A stretch of 64,000 nt of DNA from Pseudoalteromonas arctica A 37-1-2 (lineage in GTDB: Bacteria; Pseudomonadota; Gammaproteobacteria; Enterobacterales; Alteromonadaceae), in contig NZ_CP011025.1 in the NCBI RefSeq assembly GCF_000238395.3, forward strand, positions 3,410,001 through 3,474,000, written 5' to 3'. Below, one piece after another: positions 1-10,029 of the stretch (positions within the stretch are counted from its first letter, which is position 1; each line of letters starts with the position of its first letter). Position numbers and translations under genes: made by a program. The notes beneath the pieces were generated by a model that saw nothing but the letters and a program-made list of their open reading frames with translations, did not search any database and was not told the DNA's origin.

Positions 1-1295
1 GCACCCATTTCAATACCTAAACCGATTTCGCCAAGCATTTCGCCCGCGTTAATACCGATCATAGCACCACCGATTATACGGCCACTTTCTTTATCAAAGA
101 TAAGTTTAGTAGAACCTTCAGTACGAGATGATGCAATAGCACGACCAGAAGCTGCCCACGGGAATACCGCAGTTTCAATTTTTAGGCCTTGCTCTTTTGC
201 TTCTTTCTCAGTAACACCTACCCAAGCGATTTCTGGGTCAGTATACGCAATCGAAGGAATACATTTAGGGTCGAAGAAATGCTTCTGACCAGAAATAACT
301 TCTGCAGCAACATGACCTTCATGAACCGCTTTATGCGCAAGCATAGGCTGGCCAACTAAGTCACCAATTGCAAAAATATGGCTTACGTTAGTACGTAATT
401 GCTTATCAACATTAATAAAGCCACGCTCATCAACGTTTACGCCCGCTTTTTCAGCATCAAGTAAGTTACCGTTTGGAGTACGGCCAACTGCAACAAGCAC
501 TTTGTCGTAACGTACAGGTTCTGCTGGTGCGTTTTTACCTTCAAACGTTACGTATAAGCCATCTTTTTTAGCTTCAACACCAACAACTTTAGTTGAAAGC
601 ATTACGTTGAATTTTTTGCTTACGTATTTTTGGTAAATTTTGATAATGTCTTTATCAGCTGCTGGAACTAATTGGTCAGCAAATTCTACAACATCAATTG
701 CAGAACCTAGTGCACGGTAAACCGTACCCATTTCAAGACCGATAATACCACCACCAAGTACAAGTAGTTTTTCTGGTACATCTTTAAGCTCTAGCGCGCC
801 AGTTGAATCAATTACACGGTCATCTTGTGGGATAAAAGGTAAGTTAACTGGTTTAGAACCTGCTGCAATAATCGCGTTATCAAACGTGATAGTTGTAGAG
901 TCTTTCTCGCCTTCAACTACTAAAGTATTGCTGCCAGTGAATTTACCGTAACCAGATACAACTTTCACTTTACGCATTTTAGCCATGCCCTCTAGTCCAC
1001 CAGTTAACTGGCCAACTACAGAATCTTTCCAAGTACGAACTTGGTCAAGATCGATCTTTGGTGCGCCAAAAGTAACACCGTGAGATGACATTTCAGCTGC
1101 ATCATCAATCACTTTAGCTACGTGTAAAAGTGCTTTTGAAGGAATACAACCAACATTAAGACATACGCCGCCTAATGTTTCACGAGATTCTACCAATGTA
1201 ACTTCTAAGCCCAAGTCAGCAGCGCGGAATGCCGCAGAGTAACCACCAGGACCACCGCCTAGTACAACAACTTGAGTTTTTAATTCGTTGCTCAT
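1..1295 (-). CDS. lpdA: Dihydrolipoyl dehydrogenase (E3), 3'-truncated by the window edge
   Basis: Flavoprotein that reoxidises the lipoyl groups of the pyruvate (and 2-oxoglutarate) dehydrogenase complexes, using NAD+. About 431 codons of a protein that is normally near 475 aa are present; the C-terminal dimerisation end lies outside the window. The N-terminus carries the FAD-binding GGGPGGYSAA loop (about residues 13-22), followed by the redox-active disulfide GGVCLNVGC (Cys45, Cys50). The ATG at 1295 has an AAGG ribosome site 8 nt upstream. It follows aceF after a 175-nt gap that contains an aceF terminator, so it may be transcribed partly by read-through and partly from its own promoter. 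Confidence 0.97.
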   Translation of the reverse strand, partial: MSNELKTQVVVLGGGPGGYSAAFRAADLGLEVTLVESRETLGGVCLNVGCIPSKALLHVAKVIDDAAEMSSHGVTFGAPKIDLDQVRTWKDSVVGQLTGGLEGMAKMRKVKVVSGYGKFTGSNTLVVEGEKDSTTITFDNAIIAAGSKPVNLPFIPQDDRVIDSTGALELKDVPEKLLVLGGGIIGLEMGTVYRALGSAIDVVEFADQLVPAADKDIIKIYQKYVSKKFNVMLSTKVVGVEAKKDGLYVTFEGKNAPAEPVRYDKVLVAVGRTPNGNLLDAEKAGVNVDERGFINVDKQLRTNVSHIFAIGDLVGQPMLAHKAVHEGHVAAEVISGQKHFFDPKCIPSIAYTDPEIAWVGVTEKEAKEQGLKIETAVFPWAASGRAIASSRTEGSTKLIFDKESGRIIGGAMIGINAGEMLGEIGLGIEMG

Positions 1296-1411
1296 GCTAT
1301 TACCTTAATTGTTTGAACGGGACACTGCCCTAAAGTTTAACTGCCATGTTTCTGCAAGGCAGAAAGTGAGAGCAGATCACAAATTTGTGCAAAGATTGTA
1401 TCATTGCAAAT

Positions 1412-1448
1412 GGTAAAAATCCCAGCTAAAAACAACTGGCTGGGATTT
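1412..1448 (-). terminator. Intrinsic terminator after aceF
   Basis: On the minus strand a 10-bp stem (AAATCCCAGC / GCTGGGATTT) with a 12-nt loop is followed by TTTTT. It lies 22 nt past the aceF stop and before lpdA, so it probably attenuates transcription into lpdA. Confidence 0.75.
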
Positions 1449-1470
1449 GATTCTATTCATTGTCCAGCGA

Positions 1471-3399
1471 TTACATCACCAATTGGCGAATATCGCTCAT
1501 GTAACTTGCAAGAGTCACAGTAAAGCGTGCAGCTAAGGCTCCGTCAATAACCCTATGGTCGTATGACATAGACAGCGGAACCATTAGTTTTGGTTCAAAC
1601 TCTTTGCCATTCCATTTAGGTTTCATTTCAGATTTAGACACACCTAAAATAGCCACTTCTGGTGCATTAACAATCGGCGTAAATGCCGTACCGCCAATAC
1701 CGCCAAGGCTAGAAATAGTAAAACAACCACCTTGCATATCAGACGATGTAAGCTTCCCGTCACGTGCTTTAACAGATACTTCCATTAATTCGCGTGATAG
1801 TTCAATAATGCCTTTTTTATCAACATCTTTAAACACTGGTACAACTAAACCGTTTGGCGTATCAACTGCAACACCAATGTTAATGTACTTTTTAAGAATT
1901 AAGCTTTCGCCGTCTGCAGAAAGCGATGAGTTGAATTTTGGAAATTCAGCAAGTGCTTTTGCAGCTGCTTTCATTACAAACACAAGTGGTGTAATTTTAA
2001 CACCCAGCTTTTTCTTCTCGCTAAGCACATTTTGCTCTTTGCGGAATACTTCAAGGCTTGTGATATCAGCTTCGTCAAACTGTGTAACATGTGGGATTTG
2101 CACCCAGTTACGGTGTAAGTTTTTGCCTGATAGCTTTTGAATACGAGACAGCTTTTGCTCTTCAATTTCGCCAAACTTAGCAAAATCTACTTTAGGCCAT
2201 GGAATAAGACCAAGCTCGCTGCCACCAGCATTACTACCTGCAGATAATTGACCCGACTCAACTTGCTTAACTAGGTTTTTAACATAGTTTTGCACGTCTT
2301 CTTTAACTATACGGGCTTTGCGACCAGTGCCTTTAACATTAGCTAGGTTAATACCAAACTCACGCGCTAAACGGCGAACAACAGGTGATGCATGAGCATA
2401 CGCGCTGTTTTCTGTGAAGCTTTCATTACTTGCTTTTGCTGGTGCCGCTTGAGCCGGTGCCGACTCAGTTTTAGCCGCAGCTGCAGGTGCTGATTTTTCA
2501 GCTGGTGCAGGTGCTGCTACTGGCGCGCTGCCTGCAACTTCAAATACAAAAATTAATGAGCCAGTCGATACTTTATCGCCAGCGGCTACTTTAATTTCTT
2601 TAACTGTACCTGCAAATGGAGCTGGTACTTCCATTGCAGCTTTGTCGCCTTCAACGTTTAAGATTGATTGATCTTCTTCAACCGTATCGCCAACTGCAAC
2701 CATAATTTCAGTTACTTCAACTTCATCGCCACCAATATCAGGTACATTCACTTCTTTAGTACTTGGTGCTGCATTTGCTGTTGAGCTAGCTGCTGGCGCT
2801 TCTACAGGAGCCGACTCTTTAGCCGGTGCTGCAGATTCACTTCCTGCTACTTCAAAAACAAACACTAATGAGCCTGTTTTAACTGTATCGCCAGCGGCGA
2901 CTTTAATTTCTTTAACTATACCGGCAAATGGAGCGGGAACTTCCATTGCTGCCTTGTCGCCTTCCACGTTTAAGATAGATTGCTCTTCTGAAACGGTGTC
3001 GCCAACAGCAACCATGATTTCAGTTACTTCAACTTCATCATCGCCAATGTCTGGTACGGTTACTTCTTTAGTTGAAGAACCTGTAGAACCTGTAGAAGCA
3101 GCAGGTGCTGCCTCTTCAGATTTAGCTGGAGCAGCGGCTGATGCTTTTTCTTCACCAGTGCTTTCACTCTCGCCTTCAAACAAAAATACTAAAGAGCCAG
3201 TTGTAACGGTGTCGCCAACGTTTACTTTAATCTCTTTCACTGTACCCGCTTGCGAAGCAGGTATTTCCATTGATGCTTTGTCGCCTTCAACATTAAGTAA
3301 TGATTGGTCAACATCTACTTTGTCGCCAACGCTTACTAATATTTCGGTTACTTCTACTTCGTCGTCACCAATATCTGGTACTTTAATTTCAATACTCAT
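1471..3399 (-). CDS. aceF: Pyruvate dehydrogenase E2, dihydrolipoamide acetyltransferase
   Basis: Core of the pyruvate dehydrogenase complex; it transfers the acetyl group from lipoate to CoA. The 642-aa protein has three N-terminal lipoyl domains (lipoyl lysines in GDKAS/GDKAA at about K41, K149 and K253) joined by Ala/Pro-rich linkers. These are followed by an E3/E1-binding domain (about 335-372) and a catalytic domain ending in the SYDHRVIDG motif (catalytic His about 615). I chose the ATG at 3399 because it begins [11 protein letters not shown] and has an AGAGG site just upstream; an upstream in-frame extension would run into the end of aceE. It starts 10 nt after the aceE stop. Lipoyl domains 2 and 3 are very similar to each other. 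Confidence 0.97.
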   Translation of the reverse strand: MSIEIKVPDIGDDEVEVTEILVSVGDKVDVDQSLLNVEGDKASMEIPASQAGTVKEIKVNVGDTVTTGSLVFLFEGESESTGEEKASAAAPAKSEEAAPAASTGSTGSSTKEVTVPDIGDDEVEVTEIMVAVGDTVSEEQSILNVEGDKAAMEVPAPFAGIVKEIKVAAGDTVKTGSLVFVFEVAGSESAAPAKESAPVEAPAASSTANAAPSTKEVNVPDIGGDEVEVTEIMVAVGDTVEEDQSILNVEGDKAAMEVPAPFAGTVKEIKVAAGDKVSTGSLIFVFEVAGSAPVAAPAPAEKSAPAAAAKTESAPAQAAPAKASNESFTENSAYAHASPVVRRLAREFGINLANVKGTGRKARIVKEDVQNYVKNLVKQVESGQLSAGSNAGGSELGLIPWPKVDFAKFGEIEEQKLSRIQKLSGKNLHRNWVQIPHVTQFDEADITSLEVFRKEQNVLSEKKKLGVKITPLVFVMKAAAKALAEFPKFNSSLSADGESLILKKYINIGVAVDTPNGLVVPVFKDVDKKGIIELSRELMEVSVKARDGKLTSSDMQGGCFTISSLGGIGGTAFTPIVNAPEVAILGVSKSEMKPKWNGKEFEPKLMVPLSMSYDHRVIDGALAARFTVTLASYMSDIRQLVM

Positions 3400-3409
3400 T
3401 GCAAACCTC

Positions 3410-6076
3410 TTATGCGTACAGTGGGTTAAGTTTGTTAGTGTCGATGTTGAACTTTTTAAGTGCTTCAACAACTACTGACTTCTCAACTTCACCGCGTTTA
3501 GCAAGTTCAGATAACGTAGCAACAACAACGTAGCCCGCGTTAACTTCAAAGTGACGACGTAGGTTTTCACGGCTATCAGAACGACCGTAACCATCTGTAC
3601 CTAGCACTTTGTAGTTGCTGCTTGGAATAAATGAACGCGCTTGTTCTGCGTAGTTTTTCATGTAATCCGTTGCTGCAACAGTCACAGAGTCGTTTAATAC
3701 GCTTGTGATGAATGCTGTTTTTTGCTCGCCTTCAGGGTTAAGCATGTTGAAACGTTCAACATCTTGACCTTCACGCGTTAATTCGTTGAAAGACGTTACA
3801 GAGAACACGTCAGACGCAATGCCATACTCTTCGCTTAGAATCGTAGCGGCTTTACGTACTTCAGTCATAATAGTACCTGAGCTTAATAGCTGTACGTTGG
3901 CTTTTTTACCTTCGTAACTTTCAAGCTTATAAATACCTTTACGAATACCTTCTTCAGCGCCTTCTGGCATAGCTGGCTGATGGTAGTTTTCGTTCATAAG
4001 CGTTAGGTAGTAGTAAATATTTTCTTGGTCATCACCGTACATACGACGAATACCGTCTTGTACAATAACAGCTACTTCAAACGCGTAAGTTGGGTCATAT
4101 GAAATACAGTTAGGAACCGTATTAGCAAGAATATGACTGTGACCATCTTCGTGTTGCAAGCCTTCACCATTTAGCGTTGTACGACCCGCAGTAGCACCTA
4201 ATAAGAAACCACGTGCTTGTTGATCGCCCGCCATCCATGCCATGTCACCAACGCGTTGGAAACCAAACATAGAGTAGTAAATGTAGAATGGGATCATTGG
4301 TAAATCGTTAGTGCTGTATGAAGTTGCAGCAGCAACCCATGACGACATTGCACCTAACTCATTAATACCTTCTTGAAGCACTTGCCCTGATACAGTTTCT
4401 TTATAATAAGAAACAATATCACGATCCTGTGGCGTGTAGTTTTGGCCATGCGGGTTATAAATACCGATTTGACGGAATAAACCTTCCATACCAAATGTAC
4501 GCGCTTCATCGGCAATAATTGGTACGATGTTTTTACCAATGCCTTTATCTTTTAATAAGATATTAAGTGCACGAACAAAACCCATAGTGGTTGAAATATC
4601 ACGCTTTTGCTCTTCAAGTAGCGGCTTAAACGCGTCTACTTCTGGCAACGTAAGTTTTTCACTAAAACGTGGAATACGCTTAGGTGTATAACCTTTAAGT
4701 TCATCACGACGAGCATGTAGATATTTATACTCAGGTGAACCTTCTTCAAGCTCTAAATAAGGTAGTTCTGCAAGTTGCTCTTCAGATACTAAATCATCAA
4801 GACCAAGGCGTGAACGTAAATGCGCAACATGCGACATGTCCATTTTTTTCACTTGGTGCGCAATGTTTTTACCTTCAGCTGCTTCACCCATGCCGTAACC
4901 TTTTACAGTTTTAGCAAGAATTACAGTTGGACGGCCTTTAGTGTCTTCTGCTTTTTTAAATGCAGCAAATAATTTTGATGACTCATGACCACCACGCTTA
5001 AGCGCGAAAATTTCGTCATCTGTCATGTCAGCAACAAGTGCAGCTGTTTCTGGGTAACGACCAAAGAAGTTTTCACGTACGTACGCGCCATCTTTAGCTT
5101 TATATGTTTGGTAATCGCCATCAACAGTTTCGTTCATTAACTGTAGTAATTTACCCGTTGTGTCTTTAGCTAGAAGAATATCCCAACCGCTGCCCCACAC
5201 TAGTTTAATTACGTTCCAGCCAGCGCCTTTAAACAAGCCTTCCAGCTCTTGAATAATTTTACCGTTACCCATAACTGGGCCGTCTAAACGCTGTAAGTTA
5301 CAGTTAACTAAGTAACAAAGGTTATCTAGTTTTTCACGTGCAGCAAAAGAGATTGCACCGCGTGATTCTGGCTCATCCATTTCACCGTCACCTAAAAACG
5401 CGTATACACGTTGGTTTTTAGTATCTTTTAAGCCACGACCATCTAAGTATTTTAAGAAGCGCGCTTGGTAAATAGACGAAATAGGACCTAAGCCCATTGA
5501 TACCGTAGGGAACTGCCAAAATTCAGGCATTAACTTAGGGTGTGGGTACGATGGTAAGCCTTCGCCATCAACTTCTTGGCGGAAGTTATCTAGTTGTGCA
5601 GCCGATAAACGACCTTCAACAAATGCACGTGCATAAATACCAGGAGAAATATGACCTTGGTAATAAACTAAGTCACCACCGTCTACATCATTTGGCGCTT
5701 TAAAAAAGTGGTTAAAACACACTTCATAAAATGCAGCAGATGATTGGTAAGACGCCATATGGCCGCCTAAGTCGAGATCTTTTTTAGATGCACGTAGAAC
5801 GATCATAATCGCGTTCCAACGTATAATTGAACGAATACGACGCTCAAGATTTACATCACCCGGGTAAGCAGGTTCTTGATCTACAGGAATAGTATTAACG
5901 TAGTTCGTGGTAATACCCGTTGGCATATCAACGCCGTCTAAACGGGCTTGCTCTAATACTTGCTCAAGTAAAAACTGAGCTCGTTCAACACCTTCTTCGC
6001 GCACAACTGATTCAAGAGCTTGTAACCACTCTTGTGTTTCTAGCGCGTCTACGTCAATTTTATTGACTTCAGACAT
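3410..6076 (-). CDS. aceE: Pyruvate dehydrogenase E1, homodimeric type
   Basis: Thiamine-diphosphate enzyme that decarboxylates pyruvate and acetylates the lipoyl domains of AceF. At 888 aa it is almost the same length as E. coli AceE (887). It has the long single-chain E1 architecture and the ThDP/Mg-binding stretch [15 protein letters not shown]. The start at 6076 (MSEVNKID) has an AAGGA site 9 nt upstream. It is the second gene of pdhR-aceE-aceF; the 90-nt gap after pdhR shows no terminator, so co-transcription with pdhR is likely. Confidence 0.98.
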   Translation of the reverse strand: MSEVNKIDVDALETQEWLQALESVVREEGVERAQFLLEQVLEQARLDGVDMPTGITTNYVNTIPVDQEPAYPGDVNLERRIRSIIRWNAIMIVLRASKKDLDLGGHMASYQSSAAFYEVCFNHFFKAPNDVDGGDLVYYQGHISPGIYARAFVEGRLSAAQLDNFRQEVDGEGLPSYPHPKLMPEFWQFPTVSMGLGPISSIYQARFLKYLDGRGLKDTKNQRVYAFLGDGEMDEPESRGAISFAAREKLDNLCYLVNCNLQRLDGPVMGNGKIIQELEGLFKGAGWNVIKLVWGSGWDILLAKDTTGKLLQLMNETVDGDYQTYKAKDGAYVRENFFGRYPETAALVADMTDDEIFALKRGGHESSKLFAAFKKAEDTKGRPTVILAKTVKGYGMGEAAEGKNIAHQVKKMDMSHVAHLRSRLGLDDLVSEEQLAELPYLELEEGSPEYKYLHARRDELKGYTPKRIPRFSEKLTLPEVDAFKPLLEEQKRDISTTMGFVRALNILLKDKGIGKNIVPIIADEARTFGMEGLFRQIGIYNPHGQNYTPQDRDIVSYYKETVSGQVLQEGINELGAMSSWVAAATSYSTNDLPMIPFYIYYSMFGFQRVGDMAWMAGDQQARGFLLGATAGRTTLNGEGLQHEDGHSHILANTVPNCISYDPTYAFEVAVIVQDGIRRMYGDDQENIYYYLTLMNENYHQPAMPEGAEEGIRKGIYKLESYEGKKANVQLLSSGTIMTEVRKAATILSEEYGIASDVFSVTSFNELTREGQDVERFNMLNPEGEQKTAFITSVLNDSVTVAATDYMKNYAEQARSFIPSSNYKVLGTDGYGRSDSRENLRRHFEVNAGYVVVATLSELAKRGEVEKSVVVEALKKFNIDTNKLNPLYA

Positions 6077-6166
6077 ATGGAGGTTTCCTTATGTTTAAAA
6101 TACGAATATTGTTAATTTAATATCACAGCTACTTAATTTGTGTGTTCAAAGTAGTTATGTACTAAC

Positions 6167-6916
6167 TTAATTTTGTTTAGTGCGTCTTAAACTACGTTCA
6201 ATTCGCGAATGTTCTTTGCCTGCTTCAAGTAGTGCTTCTTCTATAAATGCTAAGTGCGCATTACTTGCTAAACGGGCTTGTTCTGGATTACCGTCAATAA
6301 CGGCATCCATTAATAAACGCCTGTGTTGGGCTAATTGACTGCTAATATCTGACTTTTTTAATAAAACAGTTAAATTTTGCAATACATTTTGCTCAAGCAG
6401 CGCTTTCATGCCTCTTACTAAATGCAGTAACACCACATTATGCGAAGCTTCTGCCACGCTAAAGTGAAATGCATTAATTGCTTTTGCTTTTTGCTGTAAA
6501 TCATCATTAACTAGGGCAATTTTATCAAAGCTTTCTTTCACTTTGCTAAAATCGTTGCTGGTCCCGCGCAGTGCCGCGTAGTAAGCAGCAATCCCTTCTA
6601 ATGCATGACGAAATTCAAGTAAATCAAACTGCGACTCAGGATGTTTACTAATCAAATCAAAAAGTGGATCAGTAAGCCCTTCTTCGAGCTGATTTTTTAC
6701 AAACGTGCCGCCACCCTGGCGACGCGTAACTAAACCTTTCGCTTCTAATTTTTGAATTGCCTCACGCAGTGACGGGCGAGATACTTCAAATTGCTTTGCT
6801 AGTTCACGCTCTGGTGGCAACTTTTCACCTGGTGCTAACGAGCCTTCAAGAATCATGTTCTCGAGTTGCTGTAAAATAACATCAGATAACTTTGCTGCTT
6901 TGATCTTTAAAGACAT
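6167..6916 (-). CDS. pdhR: PdhR, GntR/FadR-type repressor of the pyruvate dehydrogenase operon
   Basis: Pyruvate-responsive transcription factor. The 249-aa protein has an N-terminal winged-helix GntR domain (about residues 8-76, including PPERELAKQFEVSRPSLREA and RRQGGGTFV) and a C-terminal FCD ligand-binding domain. It lies immediately upstream of aceE, as in E. coli. Two palindromes of the PdhR type lie upstream of its start, which implies autoregulation of the whole pdhR-aceEF-lpd unit. In E. coli pyruvate releases the repressor; I infer the same here. Confidence 0.95.
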   Translation of the reverse strand: MSLKIKAAKLSDVILQQLENMILEGSLAPGEKLPPERELAKQFEVSRPSLREAIQKLEAKGLVTRRQGGGTFVKNQLEEGLTDPLFDLISKHPESQFDLLEFRHALEGIAAYYAALRGTSNDFSKVKESFDKIALVNDDLQQKAKAINAFHFSVAEASHNVVLLHLVRGMKALLEQNVLQNLTVLLKKSDISSQLAQHRRLLMDAVIDGNPEQARLASNAHLAFIEEALLEAGKEHSRIERSLRRTKQN

Positions 6917-6993
6917 GAATCAACGTCCGCGTTGTATAAATACCAAGAGCCCATAAAGCGGGGCTTTGAGTAGTATGATTTACCCAAAAGGTA

Positions 6994-7010
6994 AATTGGT
7001 CATACCAAAA
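6994..7010. promoter_or_regulatory. PdhR operator 1 (proximal)
   Basis: AATTGGT-CAT-ACCAAAA is a near-perfect match to the known PdhR box (ATTGGTnnnACCAAT). It lies 78 nt upstream of the pdhR start. A second inverted repeat, ATTTACC-CAAAA-GGTAAAT, abuts and partly overlaps it at about 6978-6996. Confidence 0.75.
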
Positions 7011-7151
7011 ATTTTCAATACGGTATCAAAAACCTTATTAGCTGTCAATTTACAGGTAGCTTGAGCAATTAAAGTAGCGTAACGCATTTTGAACGAAGAT
7101 TAAACAATGCGCAATTTACAAAAATTGTTATAACGTTAATAGGATGAAAAC

Positions 7152-7168
7152 AATTGGTCTGACCAGAA
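7152..7168. promoter_or_regulatory. PdhR operator 2 (distal)
   Basis: AATTGGTCTGACCAG is a second PdhR/FadR-family palindrome (TGGT-N3-ACCA core), 158 bp upstream of operator 1. It lies in the AT-rich 350-nt region between pdhR and the repeat array. The rest of 6917-7270 shows no gene. Confidence 0.7.
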
Positions 7169-7278
7169 AAATAGAGTGTTAACTCTAGTTGAATTTATTA
7201 AAGAAATTAATAACAGGATAAAAGTACCAAAGAAATAGCTGCAATTTACACACGATCAGTCAACTAAATATAAAACAT

Positions 7279-7942
7279 AATGCGCGCTATAAAATTTCGA
7301 TCACGCAATATCGTAGCAGCGGGTTTACCCCGCGACATTTGGCAACTAATCTCCCAACCAAAAAAACACGATGCGCGATATAAAATCGCGACTACGCAAT
7401 ATCGCAGCAGCGGGTTTACCCCGCGACTATTGTGCAAGTAATTACCTAAACGTAAAACACAATGCGCGATGTAAAATCGCGACTACGCAATATCGTAGCA
7501 GCGGGTTTACCCCGCGACTATTGTGCAAGTAATTACCTAAACGTAAAACACAATGCGCGATGTAAAATCGCGACTACGCAATATCGTAGCAGCGGGTTTA
7601 ACCCGCGACTATTGTGCAAACAATCTCCCAACCGAAAAACACATGCGCGATGTAAAATCGCGACTACGCAATATCGTAGCGGCGGGTTTACCCCGCGACA
7701 TTTGGCAACTAATCTCCCAACCGTAAAACACAATGCGCGATGTAAAATCGCGACTACGCAATATCGTAGCAGCGGGTTTACCCCGCGACTATTGTGCAAG
7801 TAATTACCTAAACGTAAAACACAATGCGCGATGTAAAATCGCGACTACGCAATATCGTAGCAGCGGGTTTAACCCGCGATTATTGTGCAAGCAATTACCC
7901 AACCGTAAACCAATATGCGCGATATAAAATCGCGACTACGCA
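7279..7942. repeat. Tandem array of 91-bp REP/BIME units (seven full plus one half)
   Basis: Each 90-91-bp unit holds two palindromes placed head to head. The first is CGCGAT-gtaaa-ATCGCG followed by ACTAC, which is a GTAG-headed REP on the minus strand. An 8-nt core (gcaatatc) follows, then GTAG and the palindrome GCGGG-tttac-CCCGC on the plus strand. A linker of about 40 nt completes the unit. First-palindrome copies begin near 7282 (degenerate), 7373, 7464, 7555, 7645, 7735, 7826 and 7917. Linkers come in two recurring variants. Open frames crossing the array merely reflect its periodicity. Confidence 0.93.
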
Positions 7943-8006
7943 AATTTATAAAAATTGCATATGCTTTAAATTCGTGGGTCTGTGATTGCTAAAATACGGG
8001 TATGTT

Positions 8007-8459
8007 ATGCATCGTTCATATTTATTACGAAAGGGAAGAGTATCAAAAGCAAACCACTATTATGCTATTACACTGGTTTGTCATGAGCGAAACAACCTAT
8101 TCACAAGCTTAATAATTAATAGAGCTATTATCAATGAAATGAGGGGATTAGAGAGAGAGCAACTGATTAAATCAAATACTTTCGTGATAATGCCAAACCA
8201 TATTCATTGGTTATTACAATTATCCGATAGCGCAACATTAAGTGAGGTAATTAGAAGCTTCAAAGGACGCTCAGCCACGGTGTATAGACAATTTGGCAGA
8301 CAAAAGCTTTGGCAAAAAGGGTTTTATGATCACTTAATAAGAAATACCGAAGACTTAAATAGCTGTGCTAGATACATAGTCGCAAACCCTTTACGTGCAA
8401 ATTTAATAGAAAATATTGCAGACTACCCATATTGGGATAGTATTTATCTAAACTCGTAG
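8007..8459 (+). CDS. RAYT: REP-associated tyrosine transposase (IS200-like Y1 HUH)
   Basis: Single-strand DNA transposase family thought to move or maintain REP sequences. The protein (150 aa from ATG 8007; an upstream TTG at 7986 would add 7 aa) has the HUH metal-binding motif MPNHIHWLL and a conserved CARYIVANPLRA helix carrying the candidate nucleophilic Tyr. These are typical of TnpA-REP proteins. No strong ribosome site is seen. It lies inside one BIME: the left REP half ends near 7939 and the right half begins at 8456, so the gene occupies the 8-nt core position. Its TAG stop is part of the GTAG head of the right REP. Confidence 0.9.
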   Translation: MHRSYLLRKGRVSKANHYYAITLVCHERNNLFTSLIINRAIINEMRGLEREQLIKSNTFVIMPNHIHWLLQLSDSATLSEVIRSFKGRSATVYRQFGRQKLWQKGFYDHLIRNTEDLNSCARYIVANPLRANLIENIADYPYWDSIYLNS

Positions 8460-8537
8460 CAGCGGGTTTACCCCGCGACATTTGGCAACTAATCTCCCAA
8501 CCGAAAAACACAATGCGCGATGTAAAATCGCGACTAC
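8456..8537. repeat. REP pair closing the RAYT locus
   Basis: GTAGCAGCGGGTTTACCCCGC opens at 8456 in plus orientation and an inverted REP (TGCGCGATGTAAAATCGCG then ACTAC) ends at 8537. The linker is the same as in the array. The GTAG heads at both ends overlap stop codons: RAYT on the plus strand and ampE on the minus strand. Confidence 0.9.
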
Positions 8538-9385
8538 GATAGTCCACCAAATAATGTAAGTAGTGCTATAAGTACTAAGTAAAATAATACATTGCGCTTA
8601 ACAAGCTTAATCATACAAGTGGCCTCGTAGGTACAGCCGTAATAACGCTTTTCAACTTGCTCTGCAGCAAGTGCAGTACATGTTACTACTTCTCGGTTTG
8701 GAGATTTAAAGTTAAGTACGTAACGTAGCCAACAGCTTGTGCCTTTATTAAAGTTACCTATTACTAAATAACCAAAGCTGGTAATACGTGCAGGTAACCA
8801 GTCGAGCCAAAACAATAGTTTATGTATAAGTTTAAAACGCTTAGCAAATATTACTTTATGATCTTCTCGTACTAAGTCAGCTAAAGTACGTACCAGTGCA
8901 TATAAAACCGCGCCTGGTGCGCCTAAAACAACAAACCAAAAAATAACCGCACAGTAAAATCTAAAGTTTACCCAAGCCAATGTTTGCCCAAAAGTCTCGC
9001 CACTTTCTTCGTCTTCTGTACGTTTTTGACCTATTTGTAACGCATATAAAGATGCTGCAGTACCATCATCTCGCGTTAACGCATTTAAGTACGACTTATA
9101 TAAAGCACGCTGCTTAGCACAACCAAAGCAAACCAAAAGCACCGCGATATTAATGCCCAACTGCCACAAAACAAAATCAGATAAACAATAAATTAGTGCC
9201 ATCGCAATCACTGGAAGTAAAAGCCAAATTAAAAAGCCCGGTACTGAGCTAAATAAGCCCTTATCACCAAGTAATTTATTAGAGCGATTTAAATAACCAT
9301 TTGCGTAATAACTTATCTGCCAGTAATTAGACCGAGCGCCTAAGCGCTCTAGTATTAATGCAATTATTATAGAAACTAAAATCAT
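8534..9385 (-). CDS. ampE: AmpE-family inner-membrane protein
   Basis: Integral membrane protein of the AmpE/CobD-like family, encoded next to ampD and loosely linked to beta-lactamase regulation and peptidoglycan recycling; its molecular role is unsettled. At 283 aa it matches the family length (E. coli 284). It starts MILVSIIIALILERLG and has several hydrophobic segments (about 1-15, 50-90, 145-175 and the C-terminus). It begins 12 nt after the ampD stop, so the two form an operon. Its last codons read TCG TAG, where the TAG belongs to the head of an inverted REP. Confidence 0.9.
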   Translation of the reverse strand: MILVSIIIALILERLGARSNYWQISYYANGYLNRSNKLLGDKGLFSSVPGFLIWLLLPVIAMALIYCLSDFVLWQLGINIAVLLVCFGCAKQRALYKSYLNALTRDDGTAASLYALQIGQKRTEDEESGETFGQTLAWVNFRFYCAVIFWFVVLGAPGAVLYALVRTLADLVREDHKVIFAKRFKLIHKLLFWLDWLPARITSFGYLVIGNFNKGTSCWLRYVLNFKSPNREVVTCTALAAEQVEKRYYGCTYEATCMIKLVKRNVLFYLVLIALLTLFGGLS

Positions 9386-9397
9386 GGGAATAACTCT

Positions 9398-9952
9398 CTA
9401 ACTTAGTTGTTCAAGCATATTAAAAAACAATGGCCAATTAAAGCTACTGCCAGGATCGGTTTTACGCCCAGGGGCAATATCGCAATGCCCAACAATACGC
9501 GAAGGGGTAATTTTTGGATAGCGTTGCATTATAGATTTACTAATAATAGTTAATGTTTTGTACTGCGCTAAAGAATATGGCGTGGTGTCGGTACCTTCAA
9601 GCTCAATACCAATGCTAAAGTTATTACAAGCAGGTACCCCCTCAAACTCAGATTGCCCAGCATGCCAAGCACATTTTTCAAAAGGCACGTATTGTATAAC
9701 CTCACCGGTGCGCTTTATAAAGCAATGGGCCGATACACGTAAATTATTTAAGTCACTAAAACTCGGATGAGCATTGAAATCAATGCACCCCATAAATAAT
9801 TCATCAACGAAAGGTGTACCAAACTGCCCTGCTGGCAATGATATATTGTGAATCACCAATAAAGAAATATCAGCCTCATCAGGGCGCTCATCAAAATGCG
9901 AACAAGGCCGCTGCGCTACCGTACTTAAAACACCGTCTAAATCTATTTTCAT
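9398..9952 (-). CDS. ampD: AmpD, 1,6-anhydro-N-acetylmuramyl-L-alanine amidase
   Basis: Cytoplasmic zinc amidase that cleaves the stem peptide from anhydro-muropeptides during cell-wall recycling and keeps AmpR-type regulators silent. The 184-aa protein (E. coli 183) has the Amidase_2 fold, with zinc ligands expected at His35 (VIHN), His156 (GHCDIAPGRKTDPG) and Asp166, and catalytic Glu117 and Lys164. No signal peptide is visible, consistent with a cytoplasmic location. First gene of ampD-ampE, divergent from nadC. Confidence 0.95.
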   Translation of the reverse strand: MKIDLDGVLSTVAQRPCSHFDERPDEADISLLVIHNISLPAGQFGTPFVDELFMGCIDFNAHPSFSDLNNLRVSAHCFIKRTGEVIQYVPFEKCAWHAGQSEFEGVPACNNFSIGIELEGTDTTPYSLAQYKTLTIISKSIMQRYPKITPSRIVGHCDIAPGRKTDPGSSFNWPLFFNMLEQLS

Positions 9953-10029
9953 GATACGTTTATTATATAAATATCAAGATATACATAGCACTGATGCTAA
10001 TGGATTTATTAAAAAAATGATAGTAACAA

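Noticed and set aside
1340..1380. A CRP-like TGTGA...TCAC pattern in the lpdA leader.
   Set aside because: The half-sites are separated by 7 instead of 6 nt and the flanks do not match; not reported as a site.
7462..7927. Open frames of 60-110 codons across the repeat array on both strands.
   Set aside because: They are periodic translations of the 91-bp repeat, without ribosome sites or protein-like character.
7279..7942. Regular 91-bp repeats suggested a CRISPR array.
   Set aside because: The whole unit is repeated, including the linkers, with no unique spacers; the palindromes and GTAG heads fit REP/BIME, and no cas genes are nearby.
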